Of a DNA stretch of 64,000 bases, positions 16,393 to 25,072 are shown piece after piece; positions within the stretch are counted from its first letter, which is position 1; each line of letters begins with the position of its first letter. The notes beneath the pieces were generated by a model, which had not been told where the DNA came from, made no database searches, and saw only the letters and a program-made list of their open reading frames with translations. This DNA comes from VBAS01 sp035318985 (lineage in GTDB: Bacteria; Bacteroidota; Bacteroidia; Chitinophagales; Chitinophagaceae), in the NCBI GenBank assembly GCA_035318985.1, contig DATHDP010000127.1, positions 1 through 64,000 on the forward strand, given 5' to 3'. The position numbers and the translations under genes are program-made.

Positions 16393-18453
16393 ATGGCTGA
16401 TCAGCAACCTGCTTTTAAACCATTTGTTTCTGCTGAAACAAATATGGCCGAGTTTACAATTAAATCAGTTTTAACCGGTGCCGCATTTGGAATTGTATTT
16501 GGCGCAGCCACTGTTTATCTCGCATTAAAAGCTGGTCTTACTGTTTCTGCTTCTATCCCTATTGCTGTTATTGCCATCACTCTTGGAAGGCGGCTTTTAA
16601 AAACAACCATTCTTGAAAATAATATTATACAAACAACCGGTTCCGCAGGTGAAAGCATAGCGGCAGGTGTTGTATTTACACTCCCTGGCTTTTTGTTTTT
16701 AAGTGATCCGGCAAATGCCAACTACTTTAATTATTTCACCATTTTGATACTTGCCATTGTTGGTGGTATTCTCGGAACATTGATGATGATACCGCTTCGT
16801 CGTTCTTTGATCGTAAAAGAACATGGAATACTTCCTTATCCTGAAGGAACAGCTTGTGCATCTGTATTAAAGGCTGGTGAAAAAGGAGGTGAGTTTGCAA
16901 AAACAGCTTTTATGGGTTTGGGATTTGCTTTTGCATATGCCATGCTTCAAAAAATATTTCATGTGATCGCTGAAACACCCGCCTTCATGACAAAGCAGGC
17001 AAATAAATTTTTTCCATCGGCAAAAGTTAGTGGTGAGATAACTCCGGAGTATATGGGTGTTGGTTATATCATCGGACCAAAGATAGCAGGAGTGCTTGTA
17101 GCTGGTAGTGTATTAGCATGGTTTGTTTTTAATCCATTGCTCGCATCATTGATCAGCCCGGACATAATAGCGAATCAACTTATAAAACTTGGGTATTTAA
17201 AAGACATTACCACTGTTGGCGGACCCGGCGGATGGGATCCTGTTGCCCATACTTTCAATGACTGGGCAGTTGCTATTTACCGGGCTTATGTTCGTCAAAT
17301 TGGGGCAGGCGCAGTTGCGGCAGGCGGATTTATTACTTTAATAAAAACAATTCCAACGATTGTCTCATCTTTTAAAGGAAGTATCGGTTCGTTGAAAGGT
17401 GGAGCAGGTGGAGAACAAAGTGTGAAAAGAACGGACAGAGATCTATCTATCAAAATTGTTGGAATAGGCAGTCTTGTTCTTGTTTTAATAATTGCATTAA
17501 TGCCCGGAAATTTTATACCAGGCGATAATATCGGTAGCAAATTATTGCTTGGATTGCTTGTAATTATTTTCGGAGCTTTCTTTGTAACTGTTTCTTCACG
17601 CATTGTTGGCCTGATCGGTTCTTCAAATAATCCAATCAGCGGAATGACGATCGCTACGTTAATGGGGACCTGTTTGATCTTTATAGCAGTAAAATGGACA
17701 GGTCATATTTATGAACCAATGGCACTAATTGTTGGAGGCATGATCTGTATTGCAGCTGCAAATGCAGGTGCAACTTCGCAAGATCTCAAAACCGGTTATA
17801 TAGTTGGCGCCACTCCTAAATACCAACAGATATCATTGTTTGTCGGCGCTATTGTTTCATCATTAGCTATCGGCGCCACTATAAAAATTCTTGATACACC
17901 GACAGCAGACATGGTGGCGCAAGGAATTCACCATGCTATAGGAACAGATAAGTATCCTGCACCGCAAGGAACATTAATGGCCACCCTTGTAAAAGGGATC
18001 CTTTCTTTTAATCTTGATTGGCAATTTGTATTGGTAGGTGTGTTTATTGCGATTGTTATGGAATTATGCGGTATCAAAGCTTTGAGTTTTGCAATTGGCC
18101 TTTACCTTCCTATTTCTACAACACTTCCGATTTTCATTGGTGGAGCAATTCGTGGCGTTGCAGAATGGAAAAATAAAAAACGAAATGTCCATGTATCACC
18201 TGAAGAAGAAGATCTTGGTAAGGGAAATCTTTTTGCTACAGGCCTGGTCGCGGGAGGGGCTATTGCCGGGGTAATTGTTGCATTCCTTTCAGCAAGTGAC
18301 TCCGTCAATAAAGGATTGGCTAAAGTAAATGCGGAACATGGTATTACTGGATTTTTCGGAGGCGAAGGCTATAAATGGTTGGGTGTCGTATTCTTCGCTA
18401 TTATGGGATTTACTTTGTATCGGGTTGCAATTGCTAAAAAGAAAAATGCATAA
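16393..18453 (+). CDS. OPT-family oligopeptide transporter
   Basis: A 686-residue protein with about 14-16 membrane helices, a member of the oligopeptide transporter (OPT/YSL) superfamily. Family marks are the N-terminal FTIKSVLTGAAFGIVFGAATVYLALKAGLTVSASIP region (in part: YLALKAGLTVSASIP), LPYPEGTACASVLKAGE near 150, and GVYLPISTTLPIFIGGAIR-like LYLPISTTLPIFIGG near 575. Bacterial members are thought to import peptides or metal chelates; the substrate is not visible. Together with the preceding POT gene it suggests scavenging of peptides. Confidence 0.94.
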   Translation: MADQQPAFKPFVSAETNMAEFTIKSVLTGAAFGIVFGAATVYLALKAGLTVSASIPIAVIAITLGRRLLKTTILENNIIQTTGSAGESIAAGVVFTLPGFLFLSDPANANYFNYFTILILAIVGGILGTLMMIPLRRSLIVKEHGILPYPEGTACASVLKAGEKGGEFAKTAFMGLGFAFAYAMLQKIFHVIAETPAFMTKQANKFFPSAKVSGEITPEYMGVGYIIGPKIAGVLVAGSVLAWFVFNPLLASLISPDIIANQLIKLGYLKDITTVGGPGGWDPVAHTFNDWAVAIYRAYVRQIGAGAVAAGGFITLIKTIPTIVSSFKGSIGSLKGGAGGEQSVKRTDRDLSIKIVGIGSLVLVLIIALMPGNFIPGDNIGSKLLLGLLVIIFGAFFVTVSSRIVGLIGSSNNPISGMTIATLMGTCLIFIAVKWTGHIYEPMALIVGGMICIAAANAGATSQDLKTGYIVGATPKYQQISLFVGAIVSSLAIGATIKILDTPTADMVAQGIHHAIGTDKYPAPQGTLMATLVKGILSFNLDWQFVLVGVFIAIVMELCGIKALSFAIGLYLPISTTLPIFIGGAIRGVAEWKNKKRNVHVSPEEEDLGKGNLFATGLVAGGAIAGVIVAFLSASDSVNKGLAKVNAEHGITGFFGGEGYKWLGVVFFAIMGFTLYRVAIAKKKNA

Positions 18454-18475
18454 GCGATCATGATAAAATTTAAAA

Positions 18476-18502
18476 GACACTGTTGAACAGTGCCTTTTTT
18501 TT
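18476..18502 (+). terminator. Weak rho-independent terminator after the OPT gene
   Basis: A short stem (CACTG/CAGTG, loop TTGAA) is followed by eight T, between the OPT gene and the convergent DUF1501 gene. Confidence 0.6.
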
Positions 18503-19700
18503 ATACAAACTTCAAATAATCATATTTCTTTTTCAGGATCGCCATATCATCTGCAGCTAACCAGTTTTTTAAAACAGTAGCATATACACTTTTAAAATCA
18601 ACTTTATATTTCAAATCACCTTCATCAAGATCTGAAAGATCAGGCATTGGATTGATCAATCCTTTTTCTTTTACTCCTCCGCCAATCAAAAACATGTTGT
18701 TAGCAGTGCCATGATCTGTACCTCCACTTGCATTTTGAGAAACTCTTCTTCCAAATTCAGAGAACGTCATTACCAATACATCATTGAATCTTCCATTTTC
18801 TTTCAGATCTTTTGTAAATGATCTCACCGCATCATTCATTTCAGTAAACAAACGCTGCTGCTGAAATTGCTGATTGATATGTGTATCAAAACTGCCGTGA
18901 GAAACATAATAAACTTTTGTATTGATATCTGAGAAGATCAATGAAGCTATTGTTTTCAAATTCTGTCCCAACTCTGTTTTTGGATATTCAGCTTTTGAAG
19001 GATGGAACTTACTTTTTTCAAAAATATAATTGGCAGAAGAAACTGTTTCGGAAAGTGTTTTATATAAATAATCAACCGGCTGTTCACCTGGTTCATCTTT
19101 ATGTTGCTGCATCACATCTTTAAAAAAACGCTGATTGGCTGTGCCAAATAATCGTTTCGGATCTTTCATTGCAATTGCTTTTGCTTCCTCTCCTTTCATT
19201 GAAAGACTTAACGTATCATCAAGCTCCAGTGCATAAGTTGGTTTATCACAGCCTTTGCATTGTGCATCAAGATAACGGCCAAGCCAACCTGTTGTCCAAT
19301 AGTCTTTGCTTTCGCTGCCTGTATGCCATATATCCATACTACGGAAGTGAGAACGATCGGGATTAGGATAACCAACACTATTAAGGATGCCAAGACTTCC
19401 ATCATCATATAATTCTTTTAACCCTGTCAATGCGGGATGCAAACCGGCTTCATCGGTTAATGATAATACTTTTGATTTCTCAATACCCAATTTTTTCCTT
19501 TCCTTATAATAAATATCATTACGATAAGGAATGACGGTATTCAGTCCATCATTACCACCGCTCAACTGAAGTATTACTAAAACTTTATTTCCTGGCAGCA
19601 CCATATTTCTTCCTTCAAATGCTTTTAGGAATTTTGGCACCATCAGCGATGCTGTGGCCAGTGAACCAACCTGGAGAAATTCTCTTCTTTTAATAACCAT
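18501..19700 (-). CDS. DUF1501 protein, sulfatase-like fold, Tat-type leader
   Basis: A 399-residue DUF1501 protein. The N-terminus (VIKRREFLQVGSLATASLMVPKFL) resembles a Tat signal with twin Arg before FLQVGSLA. Marks of the family are LVILQLSGGNDGLNTVIPY, the NPDRSHFRSMDIWHTG stretch, VLVMTFSEFGRRVSQNASGGTDHGTAN and the final Lys-rich helix. The family is alkaline-phosphatase-like in fold but has no settled function. It follows the DUF1800 gene, an association common in Bacteroidota and Planctomycetes that suggests a joint exported complex. An inverted repeat fills the gap between the two genes. Confidence 0.9.
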   Translation of the reverse strand: MVIKRREFLQVGSLATASLMVPKFLKAFEGRNMVLPGNKVLVILQLSGGNDGLNTVIPYRNDIYYKERKKLGIEKSKVLSLTDEAGLHPALTGLKELYDDGSLGILNSVGYPNPDRSHFRSMDIWHTGSESKDYWTTGWLGRYLDAQCKGCDKPTYALELDDTLSLSMKGEEAKAIAMKDPKRLFGTANQRFFKDVMQQHKDEPGEQPVDYLYKTLSETVSSANYIFEKSKFHPSKAEYPKTELGQNLKTIASLIFSDINTKVYYVSHGSFDTHINQQFQQQRLFTEMNDAVRSFTKDLKENGRFNDVLVMTFSEFGRRVSQNASGGTDHGTANNMFLIGGGVKEKGLINPMPDLSDLDEGDLKYKVDFKSVYATVLKNWLAADDMAILKKKYDYLKFV

Positions 19701-19708
19701 ATTTATAA

Positions 19709-19779
19709 GCTTTGAGCCATGAGCTGCGAGCTATGAGCAGAGTCTGAAACTCGTAGCTCGCAGCTCACAGCTCGTAGCT
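19709..19779. repeat. Word-type inverted repeat between DUF1800 and DUF1501 genes
   Basis: Perfect arms GAGCTGCGAGCTA (19721-19733) and TAGCTCGCAGCTC (19754-19766) form the core. Homology between the arms extends to about 32 bases each, with some mismatches. The array consists of GAGCT/AGCTC/CTCG words and can form a long RNA hairpin. The right arm is related to the segment inside kynA. Confidence 0.85.
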
Positions 19780-19783
19780 GTTT

Positions 19784-21244
19784 TTAACACAACTGGTATT
19801 CCGGCGTACTCATCAATTGTAATGTTGCCGATTTAATAAAACTTTCTTTGCTCCCTGCATCGGAATATTGTTTTATTAACTCACTACTTACACTACTTTT
19901 CGTTTGTAATAAATTTGAAGCTATTGAACCGATCAGTTGATCCTTCTGTACTTTATCGAAATGTCCCATATATTCTTTCCAATCAATAGTTGCCCTGATG
20001 ACACCTCTTTTCCCATAACCCGTCGGTTTACCTCCTTCTTCTGGCGTTTTTTTTCCCATCATCACGTCATCGTCATCTTTCGTTTTAATATTTAATTCAT
20101 CTACATCGTTTATCAATTGCGGAAGACGCATACGAAGCATCAGGCTGCTGCTGTCGATCCATGTTTTGCCTCCGGGCCAGCCCGCAACATTTGGCGGGTA
20201 AAATAATATCTGACCCAATGCTCTTTGCAAAAAAGTTAATGCTTCTTCATGTTCCAATTGCATTGGCAACATCCGCTGAATGCCTGCGATCAATTCAATT
20301 GGTGATTTTATTTTGCTGCCAATATTTTTTTCATCATAAAACCAATCACTGGTAAAAATATCTTCCATCAGTTTGCCGATATCATAAGTACTTTGATAAA
20401 ACCGATCGGCAAGCCAACTCACTTTTTCCTCATCAATACTATCGTTTACAAAGAACTTATAAACTTTTTGTGTGATAAATTTTGCAGTTTGTTTTTGGGA
20501 CAATAAAATATCCAATACTTCATCGCCATCATAATTTCCTGTTTTACCCAACACTTTCTTTGAACCATAATCATGCTGCATGCGCCGGAAAATAAATTGT
20601 CCTTTTAATCCTGCACTCCAACCTGTGAATGCACGAGCTGCTTCTTTAATATCATTTTCTGCATAATTACCACGACCAAGTGTAAACAGTTCCATGACTT
20701 CTCTTGCAAAGTTTTCATTTGGATGATCTTTTCTGTTTTGCTGGTTATTCAAAAAATTCAGCATCGCCGCCGATTTAGAAACCTCATGCAGCATATCACG
20801 AAAACTTCCAAGAGCATTGCGACGAATAATATCCAATAAGCCTTGCTGATAAAATACATTCAGGTTGCGACAAGCAAAATGTCCATGCCAGAAGAAAGCC
20901 ATTTTTTCTCTTAACTGCGCATCTGTATTTACAAAAACATTTAGCCAGTTAAGGTTTAAGCTCTTTACACTTTCACGTTGCTTCTGCTGGATTTTTTTTT
21001 TATCTTCTTCTTTTATTTCTTTCATCTTTTCCTGGCGACCCACTTCATCAATTCCAGCCCATAGACCTTTAAGAAAGTCATCCGCCACATCGATATACTC
21101 TGGTTTTTTAGAAGAAGCCTTTTGCAACGCCTTATACAATTGTTTAGAGGAAACCTGGGAAAGATCAACCAGTTGTTCGACGGCGGGACCAAAACCAGCC
21201 CGCCACATCAGGTGCTGATTTTTGATTTGATTAGCCAGGGACAT
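19784..21244 (-). CDS. DUF1800 family protein
   Basis: This 486-residue protein belongs to DUF1800. Seen marks are HLMWRAGFGP at the start, FFWHGHFACRN near residue 120, the FAREVMELFTLGRGNYAENDIKEAARAFTGW block (in part: REVMELFTLGRGNY, AARAFTGW), and PPNVAGWPGGKTWID. No catalytic function is established for the family. A Lys/Glu-rich helix near residues 70-95 may be coiled coil. No signal peptide is evident, whereas its downstream partner has a Tat-like leader. The two genes probably form an operon, interrupted by a hairpin repeat. Confidence 0.9.
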   Translation of the reverse strand: MSLANQIKNQHLMWRAGFGPAVEQLVDLSQVSSKQLYKALQKASSKKPEYIDVADDFLKGLWAGIDEVGRQEKMKEIKEEDKKKIQQKQRESVKSLNLNWLNVFVNTDAQLREKMAFFWHGHFACRNLNVFYQQGLLDIIRRNALGSFRDMLHEVSKSAAMLNFLNNQQNRKDHPNENFAREVMELFTLGRGNYAENDIKEAARAFTGWSAGLKGQFIFRRMQHDYGSKKVLGKTGNYDGDEVLDILLSQKQTAKFITQKVYKFFVNDSIDEEKVSWLADRFYQSTYDIGKLMEDIFTSDWFYDEKNIGSKIKSPIELIAGIQRMLPMQLEHEEALTFLQRALGQILFYPPNVAGWPGGKTWIDSSSLMLRMRLPQLINDVDELNIKTKDDDDVMMGKKTPEEGGKPTGYGKRGVIRATIDWKEYMGHFDKVQKDQLIGSIASNLLQTKSSVSSELIKQYSDAGSKESFIKSATLQLMSTPEYQLC

Positions 21245-21430
21245 TAAAAAGATTTTTGTTTAGGACAAGTAATAACCTGCAAAGTTTAAACCATTTATCA
21301 ACCCGTACTACCGATAACGCTAAATCGCAGATGATATTATTTTGAATTTGGTTGTCAAAAGCAATGGAATTTATGAATTGGGAGGAAGAAGAATTGCAAA
21401 TGCCAATGGAGTAAAGAAATTCCAGGCTAT

Positions 21431-22516
21431 TTAATTAGCAGTTTTAATTTTCATAAACAGTGTTTTTAACGTTTCATTTATCTCCACACCGTTTTTATTA
21501 AACAAACCATTTGCTTTTGAATAAGCTATTCTTTTTTCGATATCGGGATGACTACTGATCCATTCTGTCGGCTCACCACCGGTTTCTGTTATTTCTTTTT
21601 CTAACAATTCAAATAAGTGGATAAATCCGTTGCAATCAATTTTTCTTTCACTTAATATTTTTATACCGTTCAGATCAGCATCTTTCTCCAGTTTGCGGGA
21701 ATAACTTAATCCTTTCAGATCATCGGCACTACTAACGATCACATTGCCGATAGTACCCACATCGCCAAAAATAATTGATATAAAAAGAGAAGATGCCTGT
21801 TGCCGGAACAATGCCCTTGTAGTGTGTCTTTCGTTTACATGGGTAAACTCATGCGATAGTAATGCAGCAAGGTCTTCATAACCATTCATGCCTGCTATTA
21901 TTTTATCGTACACAATAATATTACCACCAGGCATTGCAAAAGCGTTTGCCACATTTTCTTTAACAACCGTAATGGTAATATTATATTTTGAATCAATATT
22001 CAGCTCTCTGAAAAAATCATTTATGTAAGCAGTTTTTTCTGCATCAATTGTAAAAGTTGGTTTTATAGCATCGTAAATACCATCCCCCAATCTTTCTTCA
22101 TAAGAAACAGGAACCCGTTTCGCCAGTCTTTCGGCAAGAAATGGAACCAACCAGATATAAGCGGATACCAATATCACAATAAACACTGTCAGCATCCTGA
22201 TCATTCTCCACTGATTCTTGCTCATGAACCTGCCCAGCCATGTTCTTTCTTTTTCCTTTAAAATTGCTTCCAGTTTATCGGCAAATTCTTTTTCATTTAC
22301 TTCGATCGTTTGGACAGGATAAGTACCACAACGAACTATCGCTTGACCACGTTTCCAAAAATTATCGCGGATAATTTGTTCATATGGCCAGTAAACAATT
22401 CTTGGCTCGCCATGCTCATTGCGTAACCCGATGCTAATTTTATCTTTTAAAAAAAGAATAGTAGCTTCTTGTTCTTCGCCACCTTGTGTGTAGTATTTTC
22501 CTGTGTATGCGTCCAT
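21431..22516 (-). CDS. M48-family membrane metalloprotease
   Basis: A 361-residue zinc protease. Residues 1-90 form a small soluble domain (MDAYTGKYYT.., probably beta-rich). One membrane helix lies at about 106-127. The M48 peptidase domain has HEFTH at 222-226, a following NERHTTRA stretch, and the distal Glu ligand in EKDADLNGI. The substrate-strand motif NAFAMPGGNIIVYDKI is typical of M48. The C-terminus EWISSHPDIEKRIAYSKA matches the family's SSHP..ERI ending. Such enzymes degrade misfolded envelope proteins. The gene lies three bases after serS and is probably co-transcribed with it. Confidence 0.92.
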   Translation of the reverse strand: MDAYTGKYYTQGGEEQEATILFLKDKISIGLRNEHGEPRIVYWPYEQIIRDNFWKRGQAIVRCGTYPVQTIEVNEKEFADKLEAILKEKERTWLGRFMSKNQWRMIRMLTVFIVILVSAYIWLVPFLAERLAKRVPVSYEERLGDGIYDAIKPTFTIDAEKTAYINDFFRELNIDSKYNITITVVKENVANAFAMPGGNIIVYDKIIAGMNGYEDLAALLSHEFTHVNERHTTRALFRQQASSLFISIIFGDVGTIGNVIVSSADDLKGLSYSRKLEKDADLNGIKILSERKIDCNGFIHLFELLEKEITETGGEPTEWISSHPDIEKRIAYSKANGLFNKNGVEINETLKTLFMKIKTAN

Positions 22517-22519
22517 TCA

Positions 22520-23809
22520 CTAAATAGATTCTGCACCAAAATAAGATTGAAGTGTCAAAGGAATTTTTATTCCATTAGCAGTTTGATTATTCTCTAACAG
22601 ACAAGCAACGATGCGTGGTAATGCAAGAGAACTTCCATTGAGTGAATGTGCCAGTTGCATTTTCCCATTGCTGTCTTTAAAACGAATTTTCATTCGGTTA
22701 GTTTGAAAACTTTCAAAGTTGGAAACAGAACTTACTTCCAGCCATTTTTGCTGAGCTGCGCTGAATACTTCAAAATCATAAGTAAGTGCAGATGCAAAAC
22801 TTATATCGCCACCGCAGAGTTTTAAAATGCGATAGGGAAGTCCCAGTGTATTTAATAGTTTCTCTATATGGCTCACCATTTCTTCCAGTACTTCATAACT
22901 TTTTTCAGGATGCACTAACTGAACGATCTCCACTTTATCAAACTGGTGGACACGGTTCAATCCACGAACATCTTTTCCAAAACTTCCAGCTTCTCTCCTG
23001 AAACAGGGAGTATAAGCGGTCATCTTTATCGGAAGAGTATCTTCTTTCACAATTTCGTCACGATAAATATTTGTTACTGGAACTTCAGCTGTTGGAATCA
23101 TATAAAAATTATCAGCCTGCATGTAATACATCTGGCCTTCTTTATCCGGCAATTGTCCTGTACCAAAAGCAGACGCTTCATTTACCATGAATGGCGGCAG
23201 ATATTCTGTATAACCAGCAGCTGTATTGAAATCAAGAAAATATTGGATCAATGCTCTCTGCAGTTTTGCGCCTTTGCCTTTATACAAGGGGAAACCGCTG
23301 CCCGTAATTTTTGCCCCCGTTTCAAAATCCACGATATCATATTTCTTTATCAGGTCCCAATGCGGCAATGCATCTGCTGAAAGTTTTGGTTCAGTTCCTC
23401 CAGCTCTTACAACAATATTATCTGCGGGTGTTTTTCCCGGAGGTACACTCATATGTGGAAGATTTGGCAACGACAACATCATTTCGTTAAATTGATTCTC
23501 CAAACGAAGTAGATCATCCTTATATGTTACAAATTGCTGCTTGAGAGATGCTACCTTCTGTTTAAGAGCTGCAACTTCAACTTTTGCATCTTCAGGTAAT
23601 TTCGCCTCACCTTTTGCTAATAATAACCCCATGTCTTTCGAAAGATTATTCATCTCAGATTGTAATTTTTCGGACACAGATTTCTTCTCTCGCAAAAATT
23701 CATCAGTATGTAAAACGCCATCGACCATATTACTATAGTCAATGTTCCTTATTGCTAACCTTTCTTTTACCCATTCCGGATTTTCCTTAATTATTTTCAA
23801 CTGCAACAT
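22520..23809 (-). CDS. serS: Seryl-tRNA synthetase
   Basis: This class II synthetase charges tRNA-Ser. The N-terminal helical arm (about 30-105) is a long coiled coil that grips the tRNA. The catalytic core shows motif 2 (TPCFRREAGSFGKDVRGLNRVHQFDKVE, visible as FRREAGSFGKDVRG) and motif 3 (NGSSLALPRIVACLLEN). I use the ATG at 23809 (MLQLKIIKEN, 429 residues), since the codon before it is TTG and a TAnnTTTG promoter lies about 40 bases upstream. The 5' leader begins with an 8-bp hairpin. The M48 protease gene follows at once. Confidence 0.97.
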   Translation of the reverse strand: MLQLKIIKENPEWVKERLAIRNIDYSNMVDGVLHTDEFLREKKSVSEKLQSEMNNLSKDMGLLLAKGEAKLPEDAKVEVAALKQKVASLKQQFVTYKDDLLRLENQFNEMMLSLPNLPHMSVPPGKTPADNIVVRAGGTEPKLSADALPHWDLIKKYDIVDFETGAKITGSGFPLYKGKGAKLQRALIQYFLDFNTAAGYTEYLPPFMVNEASAFGTGQLPDKEGQMYYMQADNFYMIPTAEVPVTNIYRDEIVKEDTLPIKMTAYTPCFRREAGSFGKDVRGLNRVHQFDKVEIVQLVHPEKSYEVLEEMVSHIEKLLNTLGLPYRILKLCGGDISFASALTYDFEVFSAAQQKWLEVSSVSNFESFQTNRMKIRFKDSNGKMQLAHSLNGSSLALPRIVACLLENNQTANGIKIPLTLQSYFGAESI

Positions 23810-23824
23810 CAATTATGATTTTTT

Positions 23825-23845
23825 CCCCAAGGAACTCCCTTGGAG
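23825..23845 (-). promoter_or_regulatory. Hairpin at the predicted 5' end of serS mRNA
   Basis: Arms CTCCAAGG and CCTTGGGG (minus strand) form 8 pairs including one G-T, with a GAGTT loop, starting about three bases after the -7 box. It could stabilise the 5' end or tune translation. No T-box or U-tract is seen. Confidence 0.55.
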
Positions 23846-23848
23846 GCG

Positions 23849-23879
23849 CAAAGGTAATTGTTGACTGTGAGACAATCAA
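23849..23879 (-). promoter_or_regulatory. Promoter of serS
   Basis: On the minus strand a TTG element (23877-23879) is followed after 20 bases by TACCTTTG (23849-23856), a full match to the Bacteroidota -7 motif TAnnTTTG. Confidence 0.78.
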
Positions 23880-23904
23880 TGTACATTTATGAAAAACATG
23901 CTAT

Positions 23905-24240
23905 ATGATAGATCCAACTATGGTTACAACCAATATTGAATTGAGCGGTTACAGGATCATAAAAAACCTGGGTATCGTTCGGGGTATCACTGTTCGTTCA
24001 CGCAGCATACTTGGCAATATAGCTGGTGGTTTTCAAACGCTTTTCGGAGGAAATATTTCCATTTACCAGGAACTATGTGAAAGAACAAGAGAAGATGCAT
24101 TTCAACTGATGTTGCAAAACGCCACTGACAAGGGAGCCAATGCCATTATTAGTATGCGATATGATGCAAATGAAGTAATGGGTGGCGTAACGGAAGTACT
24201 TGCTTATGGTTCAGCTGTTGTCGTTGAAAAAATTATTTGA
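23905..24240 (+). CDS. YbjQ-type (DUF74) small oligomeric protein
   Basis: A 111-residue protein of the YbjQ/DUF74 family, small beta-rich proteins that form pentamers and are often annotated as heavy-metal-binding; the real role is not known. Family marks are GYRIIKNLGIVRGITVRSRSI (seen as LGIVRGITVRSRS), a Gly-rich turn GGFQTLFGGNI, and the helix RTREDAFQLMLQNATDKGANAIISMRYD (seen as ANAIISMRYD). Length is normal. A second in-frame ATG at residue 6 is possible. It converges on the GNAT gene with an 8-base overlap of the 3' ends and diverges from serS. Confidence 0.88.
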   Translation: MIDPTMVTTNIELSGYRIIKNLGIVRGITVRSRSILGNIAGGFQTLFGGNISIYQELCERTREDAFQLMLQNATDKGANAIISMRYDANEVMGGVTEVLAYGSAVVVEKII

Positions 24241-24673
24241 TCGCTTTATATACATCCGGATGGTGAATATGCATCCATCTGTCAACATTGTTTAACGGGG
24301 TAAATCCAAATTTTTTATAGAGCTCATGAGCATCTCTTGTTGCCAGCATCATCCGTCGCAATCCCTGCAGATCAGGATATGACATGATAACTTCCATTAA
24401 CCATTTACTTAAACCAAGTCCACGGTACTCGTCAATAATAAAAACATCGGCAAGATAGGCGAAGGTTGCTTTGTCCGTTATCATTCTTGCAAAACCTACC
24501 TGCTTATCATTTTCAAACACGCCAAAACATAAAGCCCCTTCAATTGATCTCCTGATAATTTCTTTTGAAATGCCTTCAGCCCAATACGACCGGGTGAGAA
24601 AAGAATGAATAAGATCTATATCCATTTTTTCTTTTTGGGTGCTGATGTAAAATCTGTCTTTTATAAAATCCAT
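24233..24673 (-). CDS. GNAT-family N-acetyltransferase
   Basis: A GNAT acetyltransferase of 146 residues using the ATG at 24673. Acetyl-CoA-binding motif A is present as VFIIDEYRGLGLSKWLME (RGLGLS for the Q/RxxGxG/A loop). Other marks are the preceding strand ATFAYLADV and the C-terminal ATRDAHELYKKFGFTPL, typical of the fold. An upstream ATG at 24739 exists but would place the start inside the divergent neighbour and upstream of a good TAAATTTG promoter motif, so it is unlikely. The acceptor substrate is unknown. Confidence 0.9.
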   Translation of the reverse strand: MDFIKDRFYISTQKEKMDIDLIHSFLTRSYWAEGISKEIIRRSIEGALCFGVFENDKQVGFARMITDKATFAYLADVFIIDEYRGLGLSKWLMEVIMSYPDLQGLRRMMLATRDAHELYKKFGFTPLNNVDRWMHIHHPDVYKAIK

Positions 24674-24687
24674 TAAATCAGTTTTGA

Positions 24688-24695
24688 CAAATTTA
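24688..24695 (-). promoter_or_regulatory. -7 promoter element of the GNAT gene
   Basis: TAAATTTG on the minus strand is a perfect TAnnTTTG match 14 bases before the ATG at 24673, and supports that start. Confidence 0.65.
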
Positions 24696-24702
24696 ACGCC
24701 GT

Positions 24703-24710
24703 TATCTTTG
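24703..24710 (+). promoter_or_regulatory. -7 promoter element of the 114-residue gene
   Basis: TATCTTTG matches TAnnTTTG and ends only five bases before the ATG at 24716. The transcript would start at or next to the start codon (leaderless). The divergent GNAT -7 box is only 7 bases away. Confidence 0.65.
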
Positions 24711-24715
24711 TCGCT

Positions 24716-25060
24716 ATGCAGGCAAAAGATGATTTGCAAACAAGATGGTGGGCACTGGAATCAAAACTTGTTGAAAGGTTTGGTAAAAAACCCGATATGG
24801 AAACTATTCTCTTTCTTATCGGCGTACAGGAATTTGGCCAGGTAAAAGAAAAATTTACCAAGGAACAAAAGCAGGATCTGATGCATATAGCCATTTGCAG
24901 TCTTTTTGCGCAAAGTGGGTATTATGAACTGGAAGGAAGAGATATTGATGGATGGCCGCATTTCCGTCAACTAAAATCTTTACCGGCTTTTTCAGCAATA
25001 GAACAGGAAAATTTTATGAAGGATCATATATTACTCTATTTTGAGAGCCATGATTTTTAA
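24716..25060 (+). CDS. Conserved-looking hypothetical cytoplasmic protein
   Basis: I do not recognise this 114-residue protein. It has no signal peptide or membrane helix and is predicted mostly helical. It has two Trp at residues 11-12 (TRWWALES), an acidic/basic middle (GQVKEKFTKEQKQDLMHIA) and the segment YYELEGRDIDGWPHF. It lies 12 bases before a cyclophilin gene in the same direction and is probably co-transcribed. Coding use resembles the neighbours. Its promoter seems to overlap that of the divergent GNAT gene. A helix-rich protein tied to cyclophilin expression is all that can be said. Confidence 0.8.
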   Translation: MQAKDDLQTRWWALESKLVERFGKKPDMETILFLIGVQEFGQVKEKFTKEQKQDLMHIAICSLFAQSGYYELEGRDIDGWPHFRQLKSLPAFSAIEQENFMKDHILLYFESHDF

Positions 25061-25072
25061 ATTTTTTACTTT

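Noticed and set aside
24673..24739. Longer GNAT start at 24739
   Set aside because: It would overlap the divergent gene and lie upstream of the TAAATTTG promoter; the conserved part begins after 24673.
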